A stretch of 31,709 nt of DNA from a virus. The stretch spans positions 1 through 31,709 of IMG/VR virus record IMGVR_UViG_3300035183_000244; one strand, 5' to 3'. The position numbers were made by a program, and so were the translations under genes. The notes below the pieces were generated by a model. The model was not told where the DNA came from. It searched no databases and saw only the letters and a program-made list of their open reading frames with translations. Shown piece after piece: positions 1 to 8,834 of this stretch (its first letter is position 1; every line of letters starts with the position of its first letter).

Positions 1-140
1 GCAACATTATCAAATCTTGGTGGAAGTCCTCCACAGGCTAAATACGCAGTTGTTTATAAAGAAAGGGTTTATGTGGCTGGATTTTCTCCTAACTTTTCAA
101 CAGTTTGGTTTTCTGATATAGGCAATCCAGAATCTTGGAA
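1..140. repeat. Left copy of 140-bp terminal direct repeat (genome join)
   Basis: Bases 1-140 match 31570-31709 with one difference: C at 127, T at 31696. The reading frame of the tail gene is continuous through the overlap. This fits the ends of a circular or circularly permuted molecule whose unit length is 31,569 bp. The mismatch argues against a pure copying artefact and suggests mixed phage genotypes or a real terminal repeat that has drifted. Confidence 0.93.
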
Positions 141-1026
141 TCCAAACAGTCAGTTTGACATCAACGCCAATGATGGAGACCAGATAACTGGATTAACGGT
201 TTTGGGAGATAGTTTGTTGATTTTCAAGGAAAACTCCATTTGGGAGGTTCAGGTTGACCAGCAGAATGTTGTTTCTTTTAAAAGATTATTCGCTCAATCA
301 GTTGGAACTACTTCGTTCAAGTCAATTGTCAATATAAACAATGTTCTTTATTTCTTTGATAGGAATGGAGTTTGGGCTATTTTTCAGAGATATCCAGAAC
401 TTATTTCAGCGAAAGTTCAGCCATTTATAGACGCAATTCAAGATCCCTACAATGTGGTTGCCTGGGGCTGGAAAAACAAGTATTTTCTTTATGTGGGTGA
501 TATCCAATATCAGGACAGGTTTTTCAAAAATGTTGTTTTGGTTTATGATACGGTTTATAATCAGTGGACTTTTAGGACTTTCGCTCACAAGATTTTTAGT
601 GCTCAAGATTTTATTAAGTCAGACCAAACGAAAACATTGTATCTTGGAAGTTCAGACAACAACACCCTTGAGTTTGATAAGGGTTTCTCTTACGCAGGAA
701 ATCCAATAGAAGTTGAATATGAGATGCCAATTTTTCAGCCAGAGGAGATTGATAAAAGAAAGGTTTTCAGGGAAGTAATTTTGAGATTAAAGGATGTAGC
801 AAAATCAAAACCAGGAGTTTCAGTGTCAATAGAGGGAAGTGACTTTTTTATGCTTGGGACTGCGGAAAAAACATATTCAGTTTTTCCAATAACACAAAAA
901 CAAGGAGCAGAAGAGGGAAGGGATTTGAGATTGAAAATTCTTGAGATTAGTGACAGGGATATGAATGAAATTTTACAAATAGTTATCAACTGGGCGCCAA
1001 TTAAAGCAGTAGCACCACAGAAATAA
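1..1026 (+). CDS. Tail/connector beta-propeller-like protein, C-terminal part (gene continues from 31168)
   Basis: The frame is open from base 1, and joining it to 31168-31569 gives one protein of about 475 residues. A GTG at 73 could be taken as a start, but it is internal to the joined gene. The chain is rich in repeated short beta-strand segments with Trp and Tyr and shows no transmembrane segment or signal peptide. Such proteins next to the head-tail adaptor of podoviruses are usually tail hub or DNA-stabilisation components (P22 gp10-like). That role is inferred from position and composition, not from a diagnostic motif. The stop overlaps the next ATG (TAATG at 1024-1028), so the two are probably translationally coupled. 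Confidence 0.75.
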   Translation, partial: ATLSNLGGSPPQAKYAVVYKERVYVAGFSPNFSTVWFSDIGNPESWNPNSQFDINANDGDQITGLTVLGDSLLIFKENSIWEVQVDQQNVVSFKRLFAQSVGTTSFKSIVNINNVLYFFDRNGVWAIFQRYPELISAKVQPFIDAIQDPYNVVAWGWKNKYFLYVGDIQYQDRFFKNVVLVYDTVYNQWTFRTFAHKIFSAQDFIKSDQTKTLYLGSSDNNTLEFDKGFSYAGNPIEVEYEMPIFQPEEIDKRKVFREVILRLKDVAKSKPGVSVSIEGSDFFMLGTAEKTYSVFPITQKQGAEEGRDLRLKILEISDRDMNEILQIVINWAPIKAVAPQK

Positions 1027-1889
1027 TGTTAAATCCAATTGATTTGGAAAAAGAGGGTTTTGATAGTTTTGGAAGACACATTATGGCTCCTTTGAATAGG
1101 AAAATTCCGATAACATTCAAGGATGTTTTTCAAGGCGAGAAAGTAATTTATACACAGGGGAATGTTCAGCCAAGAAGTGTTAATCGTTTTAATGTTTCTT
1201 TGGATGTTCTTTTAAGTAAATTTGATTTTGTTTTGACTGGAACAAAACAGATTTCAACTGGATACGATTGGTCGCAGAACAATTATCTTTTCGTGGCTAC
1301 TTGGGACGGAACTAATTATTATTTGAGGAGATACAATACTATTGATTTTGCTGTTCCTTCACAGGACGGCTATTCAGTTAATATCCCAACGGTTAACAAC
1401 ATTTATGGCGTAGCGGTGTTGTATAATAGGGTTGTTGTTATAGGAAGTGATACGGGAGGGAACAAGGCTTGGTATTATGATTTCGGATTGAACTTTCAAT
1501 CAACAGAGACAAAAAATGCGCCTACAAATCCTATAACTGGAACATTCACATCGGATGGAAAAAATCTTTACTTTCTTGACAATGCAAACAACCTTTTGAG
1601 AGTTTATAATGGCACGAACTATACATTATCTTCGAGTTATTCTTGGCCAACAGCACAATATTCACCAACACCAAACAGACTTCTTTGTTTTGATAGGGTG
1701 GCATTTTGGGCATTTGACACAACCAACAAAAAGGTGGTAAGATTTAAATTGAATAGTGATGGAAGCATTACTGTTTTAATGAATTTCTTGTTCCCCGAGG
1801 ATGTTTTCGGGATTATGTTTTTGAAGGGTATGATTTTTGTTTCTTACCAGCAAGGGTCGTTATTAACATCAATTCCACTAATTTTATAA
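1026..1889 (+). CDS. Predicted virion protein, beta-rich, unknown
   Basis: This gene encodes 287 residues and starts at an ATG that shares bases with the upstream stop. The sequence is beta-rich, with repeated turns containing Asn-Gly, Asp-Gly and Tyr-Tyr, for example around DGTNYYLR and DGKNLYFLDN. This suggests propeller-like blades similar to the upstream gene. No catalytic motif or membrane segment is visible. The neighbours are a tail hub-like protein and a low-complexity virion protein, so a tail or tail-tip role is most likely. I do not recognise a named family. Confidence 0.7.
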   Translation: MLNPIDLEKEGFDSFGRHIMAPLNRKIPITFKDVFQGEKVIYTQGNVQPRSVNRFNVSLDVLLSKFDFVLTGTKQISTGYDWSQNNYLFVATWDGTNYYLRRYNTIDFAVPSQDGYSVNIPTVNNIYGVAVLYNRVVVIGSDTGGNKAWYYDFGLNFQSTETKNAPTNPITGTFTSDGKNLYFLDNANNLLRVYNGTNYTLSSSYSWPTAQYSPTPNRLLCFDRVAFWAFDTTNKKVVRFKLNSDGSITVLMNFLFPEDVFGIMFLKGMIFVSYQQGSLLTSIPLIL

Positions 1890-1890
1890 A

Positions 1891-3351
1891 ATGGCAACAT
1901 TAACACCACAACAATCAACTCAGGTAGCACAAGCATTATTACAGGCTATTCAGAAAGGGTTTTTTGGTCCTGTTTCTTCTCCCACAAAAACATCAGCTCC
2001 TTCAACATCAAGCGGTATTTCTGTTCCTTCATCTCCTCCTAAACCAGCAACAACTACCCCTACTCCATCATTTTCAGGAGGATTTTCACAACCAAAACCA
2101 ACTACTCCAAGTGGTTCGGTTTCAAGTGCTCCAAAAACTTCATCGCCACAGCTAAATGTTTCAACATCAATTGTGGATTACTTAAAAAGTATAGGACAAC
2201 CAAGCGATTTTACTTCCAGAAAATTATTGGCAGAAAAATATGGAATCAAGGATTATGTGGGTTCGGCAGAACAAAATGTTCAGCTTTTAAATTTATTAAA
2301 GGGTGGTGGAGGTTCATCTCAAACAGTGCCAGCCACGGCAGCTCCAAGTTCATCAATTGTTTCTCCGGTATCAGCAATATCGCCTTCCCCCGCTCAGCAG
2401 GTTCAACCTTCTACCACATCAACACAGCAACAACCAATAACGGATTTGGATGCACAGATAGAGCAGAAAGTAACAGATGCCTTAAATAAGTTTTTAAAAC
2501 CAGTGGATTATGCTGAGGTTGCAAAACAAGCAGCGCAAATAGCACAGACAATGAACCAACCATTAGTGAATGCTTTTGATGAATTGAAAACAACGCTCAT
2601 AAACCAGTTTGAATTGGCAAAACAGGATTTGATGGAGCAACATCAACAGGAAAAAGAAAATCTTGTTGGTCAATGGGCAGAAAGGGGATTTGCTCCAACA
2701 GATCCAATAGTTCAAAGAGCATTACAACAACTTGGAGAAATACAGGAAAGGGAAATAAACGATTTGGAGAACAAAAAGGCTTCTCATCTTGCTGATTTGG
2801 CATACAATACAATGAAAGTTGAGCCATCAACGGTCACGCAAATAATGAACAGCATCTTGACGACAGAAAGGAGCGGATTGACAAGCGTGATTGATTTATT
2901 GGATAAAATTGCAGCAGCAAAGGAAAGGAGAAGACAAAAAGAACAGGAATTGGTTTTAAAAACTGCTCCGCAAATAAAAACAGAAATTCAGAAATTGACT
3001 GATGGAGTTTATTTGGTAACATATAGGGTTAACCCAGTTACGGGAGCAACGGAAATTATAAACAGAATAAAAATTGGGGCAGCACCACAACCGCAAAGGA
3101 CATTTAGGGTTGTAACTCCAATGAAGGATGCCCTCGGCAATGTGGTGGGCAATGTTGTTACGATCTATGACGCGGAGACGGGGGAACAAATAAGTCAACA
3201 AGTGGAACAATTACCAAGAACAGGCGCTACACGAACACCATCGCCATCAACGGAACAACCGCAAACACAACAAGGAGGAGGTCTACTTAGGAATATTATT
3301 GAGGGTGCAAAATCAAGAATTCGAGAAGGTTTACAAACCCTTGGCTTCTAA
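1891..3351 (+). CDS. Low-complexity and coiled-coil virion protein, unknown
   Basis: This 486-residue protein starts one base after the previous stop. Residues about 25-95 and 140-185 are Pro/Ser/Thr/Gln-rich linkers. Between them lies a compact motif (SIVDYLKSIGQPSDFTSR, then AEKYGIKDY and NVQLLNLL) that looks like a small folded module. Residues about 185-355 are strongly helical and rich in Gln, Glu and Lys, consistent with coiled coil. A short beta-rich segment follows before a final linker. Position between tail genes and the ~950-residue protein suggests an internal virion or ejection protein. Function is unproven. Confidence 0.72.
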   Translation: MATLTPQQSTQVAQALLQAIQKGFFGPVSSPTKTSAPSTSSGISVPSSPPKPATTTPTPSFSGGFSQPKPTTPSGSVSSAPKTSSPQLNVSTSIVDYLKSIGQPSDFTSRKLLAEKYGIKDYVGSAEQNVQLLNLLKGGGGSSQTVPATAAPSSSIVSPVSAISPSPAQQVQPSTTSTQQQPITDLDAQIEQKVTDALNKFLKPVDYAEVAKQAAQIAQTMNQPLVNAFDELKTTLINQFELAKQDLMEQHQQEKENLVGQWAERGFAPTDPIVQRALQQLGEIQEREINDLENKKASHLADLAYNTMKVEPSTVTQIMNSILTTERSGLTSVIDLLDKIAAAKERRRQKEQELVLKTAPQIKTEIQKLTDGVYLVTYRVNPVTGATEIINRIKIGAAPQPQRTFRVVTPMKDALGNVVGNVVTIYDAETGEQISQQVEQLPRTGATRTPSPSTEQPQTQQGGGLLRNIIEGAKSRIREGLQTLGF

Positions 3352-3352
3352 A

Positions 3353-6196
3353 ATGGACGAATTCCAACAAAAATTAAATCAATTGGTAGTTCCTCAAGAA
3401 CAACAACAGAAACCGAAAGGAGTTGGTGCTTTGGCAAAAGATATCGGAAAAGTGGGCTTTGAATTTGGCAAGGAATTATTAAGAGCAACCCCTGAACTTG
3501 CTTTAAAAGCAGGAAAAGAAATTGTTTCTGCCCCTTTTCATCCAATACGAACGATTGAAGGAGTAGCACAATTCGGAGGAGAGATGGCGAGGGGGTTGGC
3601 AAGGGATATAGTGGCGACAACCGCCCCCTTGTATGAACTAATAACCGAGGGAGAAATAAGAGGAGAAACAATAAAACCAGCGGGAACATTGGCAGAACCA
3701 ATCTTGGGGAAAGAACCAATCAAACCAATTCAGGAACAGATAAAAGGAACAAGGGAGAGCACAAGGCAAAAAATAAGAGAATTTTTAACGCCCTATTTAG
3801 GAGAAGAAAGAGCAAGACAAATCGCTGAAGCGGCAGGAGTGGGAGCGGGATTGGCATCAGGAGCATTGGTGGCGAGTTCTATCATTCCTCTTGCTCCAAT
3901 AAAAGATATCTCCAAACAGATAGCGAAAGAAGGTTCAGAGGAGATTGTTAGCAATATTTTAAGGAGTTCGTTTAAAAACCTTTCGGAAGAGGAGATTTTA
4001 AGACTGAGCAAGATGTTTGCTCCAGTAAGGGACGCAAGAATAATTGAGGATGAACTGAAAAATGTTGTGGGAGAATTGGGAAAAAGACAATTCACGGAAA
4101 GGATTACCAAACAAGAGGTAAAAGGAATTCCAAGGGTAGTAAAACAGCAAATTAAACAAGATGCCGACTTACTTTTCAGGGATGTTCATCACGACCCGCA
4201 ATTGATTAGTCAAGCTCAGGAATTCATAAGAACCAGGGGTATTGGAGAAGCCTTAAATACGTTCAACAAACAGCCACTTAATGATTTTACGCAAACATTA
4301 GGAAGACAACTCATTCCGCTTCTGGAAAAAGAAAAAAGATACGACGACATTTACGAAATCATCAAAAAGGTTGCGGGAGAATCAACAGAAATAGCCAGAA
4401 ACTTTAGGCAACTACAATTTTGGGGGACGCTCTCTCCGGAAGGACTGGTGGAGATGGCCCATAAGACATTGCAGGAATTCACTGAAAAACTAACTCAAAA
4501 TCCAGCCAATAGACTTTTGGCAAGGCTACAAAGGAAATCGGTTGATGCTTTAAAACTAACCGGCGAAGAAATCAAAAAACTTATGGATATCGGGAAAAGG
4601 ATGCAAAAAGCGGAAAGCGAATTGGAAAGAATAAAGCTGGCAAGAGAAGCAAGAGAATTGATAGCAGACAAAGTTCCCTGGACAATGAGGGACTTGCTTT
4701 TGGACATTTGGAATTTGCCAAGAACATTCACCGCCGGCTTTTTTGATTTATCCGCAACATTGATGCATAACGCAATGTTCGCAGCAAGACACCCCATTTT
4801 GACATTGAGAAATTTTTGGGAAGCAGGAGTAAAGCCGTTCTTTTCAGAACAGGCATATGAGAATGTAATGAAAGACATTTTGACTAACCCGCTTTTGGAC
4901 AAAATGGAAAAAGCAAAATTGGCTATTACAGATTTGAACGCAGACAGGATTTTAAGGGAAGAGCAGTTCAGGTCGGTTTTGGCGGAAAGAATTCCTGTTT
5001 TGAAGCATCCAATAAGAATGTCAGAAAGAGCGTGGACAGCGTTCCTGAATAAGATGAGGGCTGATAGTTTTGAAATGATGTATAGGAACTTTGAAAGGGC
5101 AGGAGCAAAAATTGACGATAGAGTTTTGCATTGGATGGGAAGGTTTATAAACGCTGCTACTGGTAGAGGAGATTTGGGAAGGATGGCAGTGGCAAGTAAT
5201 TATTTGGCACAAATTTTGTTTTCCCCGAGAAAAATGTTGGCGGCGGCAGAAATGATGTCATTTCCTTGGTGGCCAGGAATACCATCCCCCGTAAGAAAAG
5301 AAATAATTAAGACCTGGATTTCATTTTTAGGAGCAGGATCTACTATTCTTGGATTGGCAAAATTAGCAGGAGCTGAAGTTGGCACTGATCCGGATAGTGC
5401 TGACTTTGGAAAAATCAAGGTTGGCAATACGAGAATAAATGTTTTTGGACCATATCAGCAATACGCGGTTCTGTTTCACAGGATTTTCAATGGTAGATAT
5501 GTCAGTTCGGTTACCGGAAGGGAATTTGACTTAGGAGTTGGATATAAGCCTATGACAGGTGCGGAATTGATTGGCAGATGGTTTGACTCAAAAACGCATC
5601 CGACATTGTCATTTATTGAGAGCTGGCTGAGGGGAAGAAGATTCACCGGGGAGAAATTTGAATTGGGACCGGCGATGATTGATACAATGATGCCGATGAT
5701 TCTCCAGGATCTGAACGACTTGATAGCGGAGCACGGAACGGATCCCAAAACTCCGCTTTTCGCTTTCTTGTCTTTTCTCGGTCTGCCGGTTCAGACATAC
5801 GGAAACTTCACGCTTTACACCCCATATTTGAAACTTCTGCCGTCAGGAGAAAGGAAAATTGAGATTGAACCACCGCCATCCATAGGACAAAGAGTTTGGG
5901 AGTTTCTTTTTGGTAAACAGCTTGAGCCGGGAATGATGCCAGTTCCCGATGATATGAGAAAACAAGCAATTCTGAAATGGTATATTGATGGAGAGAAGAA
6001 TTATGTAGCGCAAAGGAAAGGAGAGTTAAGACAAAGGATTTTAAGAGGGGAAATGACACAAGAACAGGCATTGGCAGAAATGGAAAGAATACTTAATGAT
6101 GCGGAGCAAAGGGTAAGAAAAACTATGGGCGAGTTGGGATTAAGCGAGGAGTCGCTTCTTAACATTTATCCGGAAGAGGTAATAGCAACACAATAA
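3353..6196 (+). CDS. Large internal virion-like protein (about 947 aa)
   Basis: An in-frame TTG at 3299 would extend the frame, but it lies inside the upstream gene. The ATG at 3353, one base after the preceding stop, fits the pattern of its neighbours. The N-terminal part is amphipathic helix with a Gly/Ala-rich hydrophobic stretch (AAGVGAGLASGALVASSIIP, about residue 170). The middle is helical. A conserved-looking segment around TDPDSADFGKIKVGNTRI, followed by YQQYAVLFHRIF, resembles a region I have seen in large virion-associated proteins of tailed phages. The size and the place before lysis genes fit an ejection or internal core protein. No transglycosylase or protease active site is evident. 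It ends in TAATG, coupled to the next gene. Confidence 0.7.
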   Translation: MDEFQQKLNQLVVPQEQQQKPKGVGALAKDIGKVGFEFGKELLRATPELALKAGKEIVSAPFHPIRTIEGVAQFGGEMARGLARDIVATTAPLYELITEGEIRGETIKPAGTLAEPILGKEPIKPIQEQIKGTRESTRQKIREFLTPYLGEERARQIAEAAGVGAGLASGALVASSIIPLAPIKDISKQIAKEGSEEIVSNILRSSFKNLSEEEILRLSKMFAPVRDARIIEDELKNVVGELGKRQFTERITKQEVKGIPRVVKQQIKQDADLLFRDVHHDPQLISQAQEFIRTRGIGEALNTFNKQPLNDFTQTLGRQLIPLLEKEKRYDDIYEIIKKVAGESTEIARNFRQLQFWGTLSPEGLVEMAHKTLQEFTEKLTQNPANRLLARLQRKSVDALKLTGEEIKKLMDIGKRMQKAESELERIKLAREARELIADKVPWTMRDLLLDIWNLPRTFTAGFFDLSATLMHNAMFAARHPILTLRNFWEAGVKPFFSEQAYENVMKDILTNPLLDKMEKAKLAITDLNADRILREEQFRSVLAERIPVLKHPIRMSERAWTAFLNKMRADSFEMMYRNFERAGAKIDDRVLHWMGRFINAATGRGDLGRMAVASNYLAQILFSPRKMLAAAEMMSFPWWPGIPSPVRKEIIKTWISFLGAGSTILGLAKLAGAEVGTDPDSADFGKIKVGNTRINVFGPYQQYAVLFHRIFNGRYVSSVTGREFDLGVGYKPMTGAELIGRWFDSKTHPTLSFIESWLRGRRFTGEKFELGPAMIDTMMPMILQDLNDLIAEHGTDPKTPLFAFLSFLGLPVQTYGNFTLYTPYLKLLPSGERKIEIEPPPSIGQRVWEFLFGKQLEPGMMPVPDDMRKQAILKWYIDGEKNYVAQRKGELRQRILRGEMTQEQALAEMERILNDAEQRVRKTMGELGLSEESLLNIYPEEVIATQ

Positions 6197-8577
6197 TGCC
6201 AAACCAACCATTCCAAAATCAACAATCAGAAAAGAGGTTATTCAATAAAATGATTGATTTATCAAATAAAACCTGTTTGGTTTATGATTTTGGGTTGTTT
6301 ACGGAACAAGCAGCAAGACTTGCAAGGGATTTTGGGAGTGTTTATTATTTCTGTTTTGATGAAAAAACTGAGATTTTGACAGATAGGGGATGGAAATTTT
6401 TTAAAGACTTGGATGGTTCAGAAAAGGTAGCAACTTTAAATCCAAATACTTTTGAGATAGAATATCATAAACCTTATGCTTATCAAAAATTTTATTATGT
6501 TGGAGAGATGATACATTTTTATTCACCCCAGAAAGCAATAGATTTGCTTGTAACACCAGAACATCGTATATGGGGATTTACATCAACAAATTTGAAAAAG
6601 AAAAAACTTCAATCTTATAGAGCGGATAGTATTCCTAAAAGTCATTTTTGGATACCAAGAACTGGTAAATGGAGAGGTAAGGAGGAAGAATTTTTTATTT
6701 TACCAGAATATATTAGCCAATGGAAGGGTATAAATAGGCAAAAATACTATCCACCAATAAAAATTAATATGGATTATTGGTTAAAATTTCTTGGATGGTA
6801 TTTAGCAGAAGGCAATGTGAGTTATAATAAAGTTGGAAATTTAAGTAGAGCTAAAATCACACAAAAAAATAAACGAAAAGAGATTGAAAATCTTTTATCA
6901 AAACTTCCATTTAAATATTCAATTTACAAGAGGGAGGGAGGAATATGGAATTTTTTTATAAATAGTCCTCAATTAGCAAATTATTTGGCACAATTTGGAA
7001 TGCACAGTCATACTAAAAGGGTTCCTGATTTTATCAAATGGTTATCTCCAAGACAGATTGATATATTTCTTAACGCTTTTTGTAAGGGGGATGGATATGT
7101 CAAAAAGTCGAGTAAAAACAAAAAAGGAGGTAGCGGAGGACAAAGAGTTTTTTATTCATCAAGCAAACAACTCATAGATGATATTCAGGAATTGGTTTTT
7201 AAGATAGGTAAAAGCGGAGTTATTAAAAGTCGTTTCAGCGGTTTTTCTTCTAAAGAACAATATGTCTTATTTGAAAAAAAGAAATTTGATAAGTTTTATA
7301 TAAAACAAAGCGGGAAGTTTACAAATCATTTACACAGGGAATTTTATGAAGGATTTGTATATGACGTAACAGTTAAAAATCATATTATCTATGTTCGCAG
7401 GAATGGGATACCCATTTGGTCAGGTAATTGTCCCTGGCAGGACGCCTTTCCAAAGGTTGAAAAGTCTTTAATTGGAAAAGATTTTGATGGCTTGATAAGA
7501 ATTTCTTCCTTTTGGGAATATGTAGATAAGGCAGATATTATTTTTATTCCCGATACTCATACAGGTGATTTGGTAGAGTTCTTGAAGACTAAAGGATACA
7601 AGGTTGCTGGACCAGGAAAAGCGGAGTTATTGGAATTGAATAGGATTTTGGGGAGAAAAGTCCAGAAAGAGTTGGAACTTCCAACACAGGAAACTTATGT
7701 TTTAAAAGGCTTAGAGAAGTTAAGGGAATTTTTGAAAAACACGAAAGAAGAATTGTTCATAAAACTTAATACTTTCAGGGGAACGATTGAGACATTCAGA
7801 CATATTGATTACGAAAGTTCTGAACCATTATTGGACCACATAGCCTATGAGAGCGGACCGGAGCAACACATCTTGGAGTTCGTAGCGGAAAAGGCTTTGG
7901 AGGGTATAGAACCAGGAGGAGACCACATATTTAATGGAGAAAAAATTTTCTATCCGACGATGTATGGTTTTGAACTGAAAAGGGCTGGTTATATAGGCAA
8001 AATAGTCAATGAAAATGAATATCCAGAACAACTAAAAAAAGTTGATGATGCTTTATCTATTGTTTTGGAGGAATTGAATTACAGGTTTTTCTATTCAACG
8101 GAGGTCATTATTACGAAAGACAGAAAGGGATATTTGATTGATCCTTGTATAAGATTAGCTGCTCCTGTTGTTTCCGCGCTCCAAACGGAACTTATAGAGA
8201 ACTATTCAGAGGTTGTTTATGGATTGGCAACGGGAGAAAAAATACAGCCAAAATACAAAGCAAAATATGGAGGAGGAGTTGTTTTTGAGAGTGAGTGGGC
8301 ACAGAATTATTGGCTTAAAGTATCTTTCCCGAAAGAATTAAGGCAGTGGATAAAATTGAGAATGGCGATGAAATTTAAAGATGCGTATTACGCTGTTCCA
8401 GGATTTACTTCCATTTGTTCAGTAGTGGCTATTGGTAATTCACCGGACGAGGTTTTTGAACAAGTAAAGGAAAGAGCGGAAAAAGTCAAGGCATATCTTC
8501 TTAACAAAAATCTGTCGGGCATTGAACCACTGAAAAAACTCATCGGCGAGGCGAAAGATTACGGAATCAATTTTTAA
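6196..8577 (+). CDS. PurD-like ATP-grasp enzyme interrupted by an intein
   Basis: The 793-residue product consists of a 52-residue N-extein, a 359-residue intein and a 382-residue C-extein. The joined exteins give 434 residues, close to the size of phosphoribosylamine-glycine ligase (PurD). The C-extein shows an ATP-grasp layout: GPGKAELLELNRILGRKVQ, then ELPTQETYVL, then LFIKLNTFRG, then LEFVAEKALEGIEPGGDHIFNGEK, and finally LIDPCIRLAAP, corresponding to the Asn/Asp...Arg metal site. The family forms carbon-nitrogen bonds through an acyl-phosphate. The substrate here is unknown, and a role in nucleotide synthesis or in modifying a virion or host protein are both possible. It sits, oddly, between virion and lysis genes. 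The ATG overlaps the previous stop (TAATG). Confidence 0.82.
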   Translation: MPNQPFQNQQSEKRLFNKMIDLSNKTCLVYDFGLFTEQAARLARDFGSVYYFCFDEKTEILTDRGWKFFKDLDGSEKVATLNPNTFEIEYHKPYAYQKFYYVGEMIHFYSPQKAIDLLVTPEHRIWGFTSTNLKKKKLQSYRADSIPKSHFWIPRTGKWRGKEEEFFILPEYISQWKGINRQKYYPPIKINMDYWLKFLGWYLAEGNVSYNKVGNLSRAKITQKNKRKEIENLLSKLPFKYSIYKREGGIWNFFINSPQLANYLAQFGMHSHTKRVPDFIKWLSPRQIDIFLNAFCKGDGYVKKSSKNKKGGSGGQRVFYSSSKQLIDDIQELVFKIGKSGVIKSRFSGFSSKEQYVLFEKKKFDKFYIKQSGKFTNHLHREFYEGFVYDVTVKNHIIYVRRNGIPIWSGNCPWQDAFPKVEKSLIGKDFDGLIRISSFWEYVDKADIIFIPDTHTGDLVEFLKTKGYKVAGPGKAELLELNRILGRKVQKELELPTQETYVLKGLEKLREFLKNTKEELFIKLNTFRGTIETFRHIDYESSEPLLDHIAYESGPEQHILEFVAEKALEGIEPGGDHIFNGEKIFYPTMYGFELKRAGYIGKIVNENEYPEQLKKVDDALSIVLEELNYRFFYSTEVIITKDRKGYLIDPCIRLAAPVVSALQTELIENYSEVVYGLATGEKIQPKYKAKYGGGVVFESEWAQNYWLKVSFPKELRQWIKLRMAMKFKDAYYAVPGFTSICSVVAIGNSPDEVFEQVKERAEKVKAYLLNKNLSGIEPLKKLIGEAKDYGINF
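6352..7428 (+). other. Intein with LAGLIDADG homing endonuclease (residues 53-411)
   Basis: Splicing block A begins at Cys53 (CFDEKTEILTDRGWKFFKDL). Block B carries TPEH with His123. Two LAGLIDADG-type helices are present: LGWYLAEGN at 199-207 and FLNAFCKGDGY at about 291-301. Block F (VYDVTVKNH, His396) and block G (IPIWSGN, terminal Asn411) precede the +1 residue Cys412. All nucleophiles needed for splicing are therefore present. The penultimate residue is Gly410 rather than the usual His, a known but less common variant. Splicing would join SVYYF to CPWQDAFP. The acidic residues of both LAGLIDADG motifs (Glu and Asp) are retained, so endonuclease activity is plausible. Confidence 0.93.
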
Positions 8578-8580
8578 ATG

Positions 8581-8607
8581 TTGCTAAATCCAAGAATGTG
8601 CTATAAT
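8581..8607 (+). promoter_or_regulatory. Extended -10 promoter for the lysis region, leaderless layout
   Basis: TTGCTA at 8581-8586 and TATAAT at 8602-8607 are 15 bp apart, and a TG at 8599-8600 makes an extended -10. Exactly 8 nt separate TATAAT from the ATG at 8616, so transcription would start at or next to the start codon. The same 8-nt spacing recurs at 24244-24258. Confidence 0.6.
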
Positions 8608-8615
8608 AAAAGAAA

Positions 8616-8834
8616 ATGCAATACAAGGAAACAATAACACCACAGGGAAATGTCAAAGTTGAGAAGGGCGAAAATGACAATTATGTTTTGGTTGGTTATT
8701 ACAATCCTGATGCTCCTTTTGTTATTACTTCCTTCAAAAATCTCGCATTCTATTTGATTGAACAAAAAGGATATAAACTACACCAGGTTTTAACAGCCGA
8801 GAAAACAAAATTCTTTTATGTTTTGACAAAATAA
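8616..8834 (+). CDS. Hypothetical 72-aa protein
   Basis: This is a small soluble-looking protein of mixed alpha/beta character (MQYKETITPQGNVKVEKGEN start). It has no cysteine cluster, membrane segment or recognisable motif. Its ATG lies 8 nt after a good -10 box, so it may be translated from a leaderless message, and it ends immediately before the endolysin ATG. That placement makes it the first gene of the lysis group. A regulatory or anti-holin role would be guesswork, and I do not recognise the family. Confidence 0.6.
   Translation: MQYKETITPQGNVKVEKGENDNYVLVGYYNPDAPFVITSFKNLAFYLIEQKGYKLHQVLTAEKTKFFYVLTK

Noticed and set aside
3299-3352. TTG start extending the large virion protein by 18 residues
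   Set aside because: It lies within the upstream gene; ATG 3353, one base after that stop, matches the spacing of adjacent genes.
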